Of a DNA stretch of 64,000 nt, positions 46,001 through 57,319 are shown one piece after another. A program made the position numbers and the translations under genes. This DNA is from Chiridota heheva (lineage: Eukaryota > Echinodermata > Holothuroidea > Apodida > Chiridotidae). A model generated the notes under the pieces. It did not search any database and was not told the origin of the DNA. It worked only from the letters and a program-made list of their open reading frames with translations. The DNA is taken from positions 186,001-250,000 of the forward strand of contig JAIGNY010000126.1 in assembly GCA_020152595.1 (NCBI GenBank), read 5' to 3'. Numbering within the stretch: position 1 is the stretch's first letter; every line of letters begins with the position of its first letter.

Positions 46001-49000
46001 GCAGGGTCCGACCGACCAGGCAGGGTCCGACCGACCAGGCAGGGTCCGACCGACCAGGCAGGGTCCGACCGACCAGGCGGGGTCCGACCGACCAGGCAGG
46101 GTCCGACCGACCAGGCAGGGTCCGACCGACCAGGCAGGGTCCGACCGACCAGGCAGGGTCCGACCGACCAGGCAGGGTCCGACCGACCAGGCAGGGTCCG
46201 ACCGACCAGGCAGGGTCCGACCGACCAGGCAGGGTCCGACCGACCAGGCAGGGTCCGACCGACCAGGCAGGGTCCGACCGACCAGGCAGGGTCCGACCGA
46301 CCAGGCAGGGTCCGACCGACCAGGCAGGGTCCGACCGACCAGGCAGGGTCCGACCGACCAGGCAGGGTCCGACCGACCAGGCAGGGTCCGACCGACCAGG
46401 CAGGGTCCGACCGACCAGGCAGGGTCCGACCGACCAGGCAGGGTCCGACCGACCAGGCAGGGTCCGACCGACCAGGCAGGGTCCGACCGACCAGGCAGGG
46501 TCCGACCGACCAGGCAGGGTCCGACCGACCAGGCAGGGTCCGACCGACCAGGCAGGGTCCGACCGACCAGGCAGGGTCCGACCGACCAGGCAGGGTCCGA
46601 CCGACCAGGCAGGGTCCGACCGACCAGGCAGGGTCCGACCGACCAGGCAGGGTCCGACCGACCAGGCAGGGTCCGACCGACCAGGCAGGGTCCGACCGAC
46701 CAGGCAGGGTCCGACCGACCAGGCAGGGTCCGACCGACCAGGCAGGGTCCGACCGACCAGGCAGGGTCCGACCGACCAGGCAGGGTCCGACCGACCAGGC
46801 AGGGTCCGACCGACCAGGCAGGGTCCGACCGACCAGGCAGGGTCCGACCGACCAGGCAGGGTCCGACCGACCAGGCAGGGTCCGACCGACCAGGCAGGGG
46901 GGTCCGACCGACCAGGCAGGGTCCGACCGACCAGGCAGGGTCCGACCGACCAGGCAGGGTCCGACCGACCAGGCAGGGTCCGACCGACCAGGCAGGGTCC
47001 GACCGACCAGGCAGGGTCCGACCGACCAGGCAGGGTCCGACCAGGCAGGGTCCGACCGGCAGGCAGGGTCCGACCGACCAGGCAGGGTCCGACCGACCAG
47101 GCAGGGTCCGACCGACCCAGGCGACCAGGCAGGGTCCGACCGACCAGGCAGGGTCCGACCGACCAGGCAGGGTCCGACCGACCAGGCAGGGTCCGACCGA
47201 CCAGGCAGGGTCCGACCGACCAGGCAGGGTCCGACCGACCAGGCAGGGTCCGACCGACCAGGCAGGGTCCGACCGACCAGGCAGGGTCCGACCGACCAGG
47301 CAGGGTCCGACCGACCAGGCAGGGTCCGACCGACCAGGCAGGGTCCGACCGACCAGGCAGGGTCCGACCGACCAGGCAGGGTCCGACCGACCAGGCAGGG
47401 TCCGACCGACCAGGCAGGGTCCGACCGACCAGGCAGGGTCCGACCGACCAGGCAGGGTCCGACCGACCAGGCAGGGTCCGACCGACCAGGCAGGGTCCGA
47501 CCGACCAGGCAGGGTCCGACCGACCAGGCAGGGTCCGACCGACCAGGCAGGGTCCGACCGACCAGGCAGGGTCCGACCGACCAGGCAGGGTCCGACCGAC
47601 CAGGCAGGGTCCGACCGACCAGGCAGGGTCCGACCGACCAGGCAGGGTCCGACCGACCAGGCAGGGTCCGACCGACCAGGCAGGGTCCGACCGACCAGGC
47701 AGGGTCCGACCGACCAGGCAGGGTCCGACCGACCAGGCAGGGTCCGACCGACCAGGCAGGGTCCGACCGACCAGGCAGGGTCCGACCGACCAGGCAGGGT
47801 CCGACCGACCAGGCAGGGTCCGACCGACCAGGCAGGGTCCGACCGACCAGGCAGGGGTCCGACCGACCAGGCAGGGTCCGACCGACCAGGCAGGGTCCGA
47901 CCGACCAGGCAGGGTCCGACCGACCAGGCAGGGTCCGACCGACCAGGCAGGGTCCGACCGACCAGGCAGGGTCCGACCGACCAGGCAGGGTCCGACCGAC
48001 CAGGCAGGGTCCGACCGACCAGGCAGGGTCCGACCGACCAGGCAGGGTCCGACCGACCAGGCAGGGTCCGACCGACCAGGCAGGGTCCGACCGACCAGGC
48101 AGGGTCCGACCGACCAGGCAGGGTCCGACCGACCAGGCAGGGTCCGACCGACCAGGCAGGGTCCGACCGACCAGGCAGGGTCCGACCGACCAGGCAGGGT
48201 CCGACCGACCAGGCAGGGTCCGACCGACCAGGCAGGGTCCGACCGACCAGGCAGGGTCCGACCGACCAGGCAGGGTCCGACCGACCAGGCAGGGTCCGAC
48301 CGACCAGGCAGGGTCCGACCGACCAGGCAGGGTCCGACCGACCAGGCAGGGTCCGACCGACCAGGCAGGGTCCGACCGACCAGGCAGGGTCCGACCGACC
48401 AGGCAGGGTCCGACCGACCAGGCAGGGTCCGACCGACCAGGCAGGGTCCGACCGACCAGGCAGGGTCCGACCGACCAGGCAGGGTCCGACCGACCAGGCA
48501 GGGTCCGACCGACCAGGCAGGGTCCGACCGACCAGGCAGGGTCCGACCGACCAGGCAGGGTCCGACCGACCAGGCAGGGTCCGACCGACCAGGCAGGGTC
48601 CGACCGACCAGGCAGGGTCCGACCGACCAGGCAGGGTCCGACCGACCAGGCAGGGTCCGACCGACCAGGCAGGGTCCGACCGACCAGGCAGGGTCCGACC
48701 GACCAGGCAGGGTCCGACCGACCAGGCAGGGTCCGACCGACCAGGCAGGGTCCGACCGACCAGGCAGGGTCCGACCGACCAGGCAGGGTCCGACCGACCA
48801 GGCAGGGTCCGACCGACCAGGCAGGGTCCGACCGACCAGGCAGGGTCCGACCGACCAGGCAGGGTCCGACCGACCAGGCAGGGTCCGACCGACCAGGCAG
48901 GGTCCGACCGACCAGGCAGGGTCCGACCGACCAGGCAGGGTCCGACCGACCAGGCAGGGTCCGACCGACCAGGCAGGGTCCGACCGACCAGGCAGGGTCC

Positions 49001-52000
49001 GACCGACCAGGCAGGGTCCGACCGACCAGGCAGGGTCCGACCGACCAGGCAGGGTCCGACCGACCAGGCAGGGTCCGACCGACCAGGCAGGGTCCGACCG
49101 ACCAGGCAGGGTCCGACCGACCAGGCAGGGTCCGACCGACCAGGCAGGGTCCGACCGACCAGGCAGGGTCCGACCGACCAGGCAGGGTCCGACCGACCAG
49201 GCAGGGTCCGACCGACCAGGCAGGGTCCGACCGACCAGGCAGGGTCCGACCGACCGACCAGGCAGGGTCCGACCGACCAGGCAGGGTCCGACCGACCAGG
49301 CAGGGTCCGACCGACCAGGCAGGGTCCGACCGACCAGGCAGGGTCCGACCGACCAGGCAGGGTCCGACCGACCAGGCAGGGTCCGACCGACCAGGCAGGG
49401 TCCGACCGACCAGGCAGGGTCCGACCGACCAGGCAGGGTCCGACCGACCAGGCAGGGTCCGACCGACCAGGCAGGGTCCGACCGACCAGGCAGGGTCCGA
49501 CCGACCAGGCAGGGTCCGACCGACCAGGCAGGGTCCGACCGACCAGGCAGGGTCCGACCGACCAGGCAGGGTCCGACCGACCAGGCAGGGTCCGACCGAC
49601 CAGGCAGGGTCCGACCGACCAGGCAGGGTCCGACCGACCAGGCAGGGTCCGACCGACCAGGCAGGGTCCGACCGACCAGGCAGGGTCCGACCGACCAGGC
49701 AGGGTCCGACCGACCAGGCAGGGTCCGACCGACCAGGCAGGGTCCGACCGACCAGGCAGGGTCCGACCGACCAGGCAGGGTCCGACCGACCAGGCAGGGT
49801 CCGACCGACCAGGCAGGGTCCGACCGACCAGGCAGGGTCCGACCGACCAGGCAGGGTCCGACCGACCAGGCAGGGTCCGACCGACCAGGCAGGGTCCGAC
49901 CGACCAGGCAGGGTCCGACCGACCAGGCAGGGTCCGACCGACCAGGCAGGGTCCGACCGACCAGGCAGGGTCCGACCGACCAGGCAGGGTCCGACCGACC
50001 AGGCAGGGTCCGACCGACCAGGCAGGGTCCGACCGACCAGGCAGGGTCCGACCGACCAGGCAGGGTCCGACCGACCAGGCAGGGTCCGACCGACCAGGCA
50101 GGGTCCGACCGACCAGGCAGGGTCCGACCGACCAGGCAGGGTCCGACCGACCAGGCAGGGTCCGACCGACCAGGCAGGGTCCGACCGACCAGGCAGGGTC
50201 CGACCGACCAGGCAGGGTCCGACCGACCAGGCAGGGTCCGACCGACCAGGCAGGGTCCGACCGACCAGGCAGGGTCCGACCGACCAGGCAGGGTCCGACC
50301 GACCAGGCAGGGTCCGACCGACCAGGCAGGGTCCGACCGACCAGGCAGGGTCCGACCGACCAGGCAGGGTCCGACCGACCAGGCAGGGTCCGACCGACCA
50401 GGCAGGGTCCGACCGACCAGGCAGGGTCCGACCGACCAGGCAGGGTCCGACCGACCAGGCAGGGTCCGACCGACCAGGCAGGGTCCGACCGACCAGGCAG
50501 GGTCCGACCGACCAGGCAGGGTCCGACCGACCAGGCAGGGTCCGACCGACCAGGCAGGGTCCGACCGACCAGGCAGGGTCCGACCGACCAGGCAGGGTCC
50601 GACCGACCAGGCAGGGTCCGACCGACCAGGCAGGGTCCGACCGACCAGGCAGGGTCCGACCGACCAGGCAGGGTCCGACCGACCAGGCAGGGTCCGACCG
50701 ACCAGGCAGGGTCCGACCGACCAGGCAGGGTCCGACCGACCAGGCAGGGTCCGACCGACCAGGCAGGGTCCGACCGACCAGGCAGGGTCCGACCGACCAG
50801 GCAGGGTCCGACCGACCAGGCAGGGTCCGACCGACCAGGCAGGGTCCGACCGACCAGGCAGGGTCCGACCGACCAGGCAGGGTCCGACCGACCAGGCAGG
50901 GTCCGACCGACCAGGCAGGGTCCGACCGACCAGGCAGGGTCCGACCGACCAGGCGGGGTCCGACCGACCAGGCAGGGTCCGACCGACCAGGCAGGCGAGG
51001 GTCCGACCGACCAGGCAGGGTCCGACCGACCAGGCAGGGTCCGACCGACCAGGCAGGGTCCGACCGACCAGGCAGGGTCCGACCGACCAGGCAGGGTCCG
51101 ACCGACCAGGCAGGGTCCGACCGACCAGGCAGGGTCCGACCGACCAGGCAGGGTCCGACCGACCAGGCAGGGTCCGACCGACCAGGCAGGGTCCGACCGA
51201 CCAGGCAGGGTCCGACCGACCAGGCAGGGTCCGACCGACCAGGCAGGGTCCGACCGACCAGGCAGGGTCCGACCGACCAGGCAGGGTCCGACCGACCAGG
51301 CAGGGTCCGACCGACCAGGCAGGGTCCGACCGACCAGGCAGGTCCGACCGACCAGGCAGGGTCCGACCGACCAGGCAGGGTCCGACCGACCAGGCAGGGT
51401 CCGACCGACCAGGCAGGGTCCGACCGACCAGGCAGGGTCCGACCGACCAGGCAGGGTCCGACCGACCAGGCAGGGTCCGACCGACCAGGCAGGGTCCGAC
51501 CGACCAGGCAGGGTCCGACCGACCAGGCAGGGTCCGACCGACCAGGCAGGGTCCGACCGACCAGGCAGGGTCCGACCGACCAGGCAGGGTCCGACCGACC
51601 AGGCAGGGTCCGACCGACCAGGCAGGGTCCGACCGACCAGGCAGGGTCCGACCGACCAGGCAGGGTCCGACCGACCAGGCAGGGTCCGACCGACCAGGCA
51701 GGGGGTCCGACCGACCAGGCGGGGTCCGACCGACCAGGCAGGGTCCGACCGACCAGGCAGGGTCCGACCGACCAGGCAGGGTCCGACCGACCAGGCGGGG
51801 TCCGACCGAGGGTCCGACCGACCAGGCAGGGTCCGACCGACCAGGCAGGGTCCGACCGACCAGGCAGGGTCCGACCGACCAGGCAGGGTCCGACCGACCA
51901 GGCAGGGTCCGACCGACCAGGCAGGGTCCGGACCGACCAGGCAGGGTCCGACCGACCAGGCAGGGTCCGACCGACCAGGCAGGGTCCGACCGACCAGGCA

Positions 52001-55000
52001 GGGTCCGACCGACCAGGCGGGGTCCGACCGACCAGGCAGGGTCCGACCGACCAGGCAGGGTCCGACCGACCAGGCAGGGTCCGACCGACCAGGCAGGGTC
52101 CGACCGACCAGGCAGGGTCCGACCGACCAGGCAGGGTCCGACCGACCAGGCAGGGTCCGACCGACCAGGCAGGGTCCGACCGACCAGGCAGGGTCCGACC
52201 GACCAGGCAGGGTCCGACCGACCAGGCAGGGTCCGACCGACCAGGCAGGGTCCGACCGACCAGGCAGGGTCCGACCGACCAGGCAGGGTCCGACCGACCA
52301 GGCAGGGTCCGACCGACCAGGCAGGGTCCGACCGACCAGGCAGGGTCCGACCGACCAGGCAGGGTCCGACCGACCAGGCAGGGTCCGACCGACCAGGCAG
52401 GGTCCGACCGACCAGGCAGGGTCCGACCGACCAGGCAGGGTCCGACCGACCAGGCAGGGTCCGACCGACCAGGCAGGGTCCGACCGACCAGGCAGGGTCC
52501 GACCGACCAGGCAGGGTCCGACCGACCAGGCAGGGTCCGGACCGACCAGGCAGGGTCCGACCGACCAGGCAGGGTCCGACCGACCAGGCAGGGTCCGACC
52601 GACCAGGCGGGGTCCGACCGACCAGGCAGGGTCCGACCGACCAGGCAGGGTCCGACCGACCAGGCAGGGTCCGGACCGACCAGGCAGGGTCCGACCGACC
52701 AGGCGGGGTCCGACCGACCAGGCAGGGTCCGACCGACCAGGCGGGGTCCGACCGACCAGGCAGGGTCCGACCGACCAGGCAGGGTCCGACCGACCAGGCA
52801 GGGTCCGACCGACCAGGCAGGGTCCGACCGACCAGGCAGGGTCCGACCGACCAGGCAGGGTCCGACCGACCAGGCGGGGTCCGGACCGACCAGGCGGGGT
52901 CCGGACCGACCAGGCAGGGTCCGACCGACCAGGCAGGGTCCGACCGACCAGGGGGTCGACCGACCAGGCGGGGTCCGACCGACCAGGCAGGGGTCCGACC
53001 GACCAGGCAGGGTCCGGACCGACCAGGCAGGGTCCGACCGACCAGGCAGGGTCCGACCGACCAGGCAGGGTCCGACCGACCAGGCAGGGTCCGACCGACC
53101 AGGCAGGGTCCGACCGACCAGGCAGGGTCCGACCGACCAGGCAGGGTCCGACCGACCAGGCAGGGTCCGGACCGACCAGGCAGGGTCCGACCGACCAGGC
53201 GGGGTCCGGACCGACCAGGCGGGGTCCGGACCGACCAGGCAGGGTCCGACCGACCAGGCAGGGTCCGACCGACCAGGCAGGGTCCGACCGACCAGGCAGG
53301 GTCCGACCGACCAGGCAGGGTCCGACCGACCAGGCGAGGGTCCGGACCGACCAGGCAGGGTCCGACCGACCAGGCAGGGTCCGACCGACCAGGCGGGTCC
53401 GACCGACCAGGCAGGGTCCGACCGACCAGGCAGGGTCCGACCGACCAGGCAGGGTCCGACCGACCAGGCAGGGTCCGACCGACCAGGCAGGGTCCGACCG
53501 ACCAGGCAGGGTCCGACCGACCAGGCAGGGTCCGACCGACCAGGCAGGGTCCGACCGACCAGGCAGGGTCCGACCGACCAGGCAGGGTCCGACCGACCAG
53601 GCAGGGTCCGGACCGACCAGGCGGGTCCGACCGACCAGGCAGGGTCCGACCGACCAGGCAGGGTCCGACCGACCAGGCAGGGTCCGACCGACCAGGCAGG
53701 GTCCGACCGACCAGGCAGGGTCCGACCGACCAGGCAGGGTCCGACCGACCAGGCGACCAGGGGTCCGACCGACCAGGCAGGGTCCGACCGACCAGGCAGG
53801 GTCCGACCGACCAGGCAGGGTCCGACCGACCAGGCGGGGTCCGACCGACCAGGCAGGGTCCGACCGACCAGGCAGGGTCCGACCGACCAGGCAGGGTCCG
53901 ACCGACCAGGCAGGGTCCGACCGACCAGGCAGGGTCCGACCGACCAGGCAGGGTCCGACCGACCAGGCAGGGTCCGACCGACCAGGCAGGGTCCGACCGA
54001 CCAGGCAGGGTCCGACCGACCAGGCGGGGTCCGACCGACCAGGCAGGGTCCGGACCGACCAGGCGGGGTCCGACCGACCAGGCAGGGTCCGACCGACCAG
54101 GCAGGGTCCGACCGACCAGGCAGGGTCCGACCGACCAGGCGGGGTCCGACCGACCAGGCAGGGTCCGACCGACCAGGCAGGGTCCGACCGACCAGGCAGG
54201 GTCCGACCGACCAGGCAGGGTCCGACCGACCAGGCAGGGTCCGACCGACCAGGCGGGTCCGGACCGACCAGGCAGGGTCCGACCGACCAGGCAGGGTCCG
54301 ACCGACCAGGCAGGGTCCGACCGACCAGGCAGGGTCCGGACCGACCAGGCAGGGTCCGACCGACCCAGACCGACCAGGGTCCGACCGACCAGGCAGGGTC
54401 CGGACCGACCAGGCAGGGTCCGACCGACCAGGCAGGGTCCGACCGACCAGGCAGGGTCCGACCGACCAGGCAGGGTCCGACCGACCAGGCAGGGTCCGAC
54501 CGACCAGGCGGGGGTCCGACCGACCAGGCAGGGTCCGACCGACCAGGCAGGGTCCGGACCGACCAGGCAGGGTCCGACCGACCAGGCGGGGTCCGACCGA
54601 CCAGGCAGGGTCCGACCGACCAGGCAGGGTCCGACCGACCAGGCAGGGTCCGACCGACCAGGCAGGGTCCGACCGACCAGGCAGGGTCCGACCGACCAGG
54701 CAGGGTCCGACCGACCAGGCAGGGTCCGACCGACCAGGCAGGGTCCGACCGACCAGGCAGGGTCCGACCGACCAGGCAGGGTCCGACCGACCAGGCAGGG
54801 TCCGACCGACCAGGCAGGGTCCGACCGACCAGGCAGGGTCCGACCGACCAGGCAGGGTCCGACCGACCAGGCAGGGTCCGACCGACCAGGCAGGGTCCGA
54901 CCGACCAGGCAGGGTCCGACCGACCAGGCAGGGTCCGACCGACCAGGCAGGGTCCGACCGACCAGGCAGGGTCCGACCGACCAGGCAGGGTCCGACCGAC

Positions 55001-56680
55001 CAGGCAGGGTCCGACCGACCAGGCAGGGTCCGACCGACCAGGCAGGGTCCGACCGACCAGGCAGGGTCCGACCGACCAGGCAGGGTCCGACCGACCAGGC
55101 AGGGTCCGACCGACCAGGCAGGGTCCGACCGACCAGGCAGGGTCCGACCGACCAGGCAGGGTCCGACCGACCAGGCAGGGTCCGGACCGACCAGGCAGGG
55201 TCCGACCGACCAGGCAGGGTCCGACCGACCAGGCAGGGTCCGACCGACCAGGCAGGGTCCGACCGACCAGGCAGGGTCCGACCGACCAGGCAGGGTCCGA
55301 CCGACCAGGCAGGGTCCGACCGGGCAGGGTCCGGACCGACCAGGCAGGGTCCGACCGACCAGGCAGGGTCCGACCGACCAGGCAGGGTCCGACCGACCAG
55401 GCAGGGTCCGACCGACCAGGCAGGGTCCGACCGACCAGGCAGGGTCCGACCGACCAGGCAGGGTCCGACCGACCAGGCAGGGTCCGACCGACCAGGCAGG
55501 GTCCGACCGACCAGGCAGGGTCCGACCGACCAGGCAGGGTCCGACCGACCAGGCAGGGTCCGACCGACCAGGCAGGGTCCGACCGACCAGGCAGGGTCCG
55601 ACCGACCAGGCAGGGTCCGACCGACCAGGCAGGGTCCGACCGACCAGGCAGGGTCCGACCGACCAGGCAGGGTCCGACCGACCAGGCAGGGTCCGACCGA
55701 CCAGGCAGGGTCCGACCGACCAGGCAGGGTCCGACCGACCAGGCAGGGTCCGACCGACCAGGCAGGGTCCGACCGACCAGGCAGGGTCCGGACCGACCAG
55801 GCAGGGTCCGACCGACCAGGCAGGGTCCGACCGACCAGGCAGGGTCCGACCGACCAGGCAGGGTCCGACCGACCAGGCAGGGTCCGACCGACCAGGCAGG
55901 GTCCGACCGACCAGGCGGGGTCCGGACCGACCAGGCGGGGTCCGGACCGACCAGGCGGGGTCCGGACCGACCAGGCGGGGTCCGACCGACCAGGCAGGGT
56001 CCGACCGACCAGGCAGGGTCCGACCGACCAGGCAGGGTCCGACCGACCAGGCAGGGTCCGGACCGACCAGGCAGGGTCCAGGGACCGACCAGGCAGGGTC
56101 CGACCGACCAGGCAGGGTCCGACCGACCAGGCGGGGTCCGGACCGACCAGGCGGGGTCCGGACCGACCAGGCGGGGTCCGGACCGACCAGGCGGGGTCCG
56201 GACCGACCAGGCGGGGTCCGGACCGACCAGGCGGGGTCCGGACCGACCAGGCGGGGTCCGGACCGACCAGGCAGGGTCCGGACCGACCAGGCAGGGTCCG
56301 ACCGACCAGGCAGGGTCCGACCGACCAGGCAGGGTCCGACCGACCAGGCAGGGTCCGACCGACCAGGCAGGGTCCGGACCGACCGACCAGGGGTCCGACC
56401 GACCAGGCAGGGTCCGACCGACCAGGCAGGGTCCGACCGACCAGGCAGGGTCCGACCGACCAGGCAGGGGTCCGACCGACCAGGCAGGTCCGACCGACCA
56501 GGCAGGATCCGACCGACCAGGCAGGATCCGACCGACCAGGCAGGATCCGACCGACCAGGCAGGGTCCGACCGACCAGGCAGGGTCCGACCGACCAGGCAG
56601 GGTCCGACCGACCAGGCAGGGTCCGACCGACCAGGCAGGATCCGACCGACCAGGCAGGGTCCGACCGACCAGGCAGGGTC
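43065..56680. repeat. 19-bp satellite GACCGACCAGGCAGGGTCC, about 715 copies
   Basis: The unit is nearly invariant from about 43,145 to 50,950. Rare breaks include 43,520, 46,079, 46,897, 47,036-47,120, 47,857 and 49,253. From about 51,000 to 56,300 variants rise: 20-bp units with TCCGGACC, GGCGGGGTCC types and small indels. Runs of the double variant occur at about 55,912-55,980 and 56,128-56,275. The unit has no stop codon in any of the six frames, and because 19 is one more than a multiple of three, each minus-strand frame gives the same LPGRSDPAWSVGPCLVGRT repeat. No sign of coding (no start context, no non-repeat domain). Confidence 0.97.
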
Positions 56681-57300
56681 GAAGAGTCGTAGGAGCGCGC
56701 GAAGGGACCAGGTAGCGCGCAAAAAACCTGGAAAGCGCAAGAGTCCGGGGAGCAGGTGAAGGGATTGGGGAGCGCGCGAAGGGTCTGGAAAGCGCGAGGG
56801 TTTCGAAGAACGCGCGGAAAGCCTGAGAAGCGCACAAAGGGTCTGAGGAGTGCGCGAAGCGTCAAGGAAGCGCGCAAAGGGTCTAAGGAGCGCGCAAAGG
56901 GTCCCGGGAGCGCGCGAAGGGTCTGGGGAACGCGCGAAGGGTCCGGGAAGCATGCGAAGGTTCCGGGACGCGCGCGAAGGGTCCGACCAAGGAGCGCGCG
57001 TAGGGTCCGACTGGCGGGTCCGACCAGGGAGCGCGCGAAGTGCGACTGGTAGGTCCGACCAGGGAGCGCGCATAGGGTCTGACTGGCGGGTTCGACCAAG
57101 GAGCGCGCGAAGGGTCTGACTGGCGGGTCAGACCAGAGAGCGTGCAAAGGGTCTGGGAAGCGCGAAGGGTCCGGGGAGACGCGAAGGGTCTGGGGAGCGC
57201 GTGAAGGGTCTGGGGAGCGTGCGAAAAATCAGGGGCGCCTGCGAAGGGCAAGGGGAGCGCGCGAAGGGTCTATGAAGCGCACAAAGGGTCTAAGCCTTGG
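56681..57300. repeat. 20-21-bp GC-rich satellite AAGGGTCTGGGGAGCGCGCG
   Basis: About 30 diverged units share GCGCGCGAAGGGTCYGGG. Between about 56,980 and 57,130 units alternate with GACTGGCGGGTCCGACCA, giving a local higher-order unit of about 60 bp. AGGGTCCG links it to the 19-bp family. Confidence 0.9.
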
Positions 57301-57319
57301 ACTCCAAGTCCAAACCAAA

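Noticed and set aside
37818-57147. Three overlapping minus-strand frames of about 6,340-6,410 codons
   Set aside because: They cover the same satellite DNA in all three frames; the repeat units have no stop codons and the peptide is the same in each frame. No non-repeat domain, no splice context and no start context support a protein.
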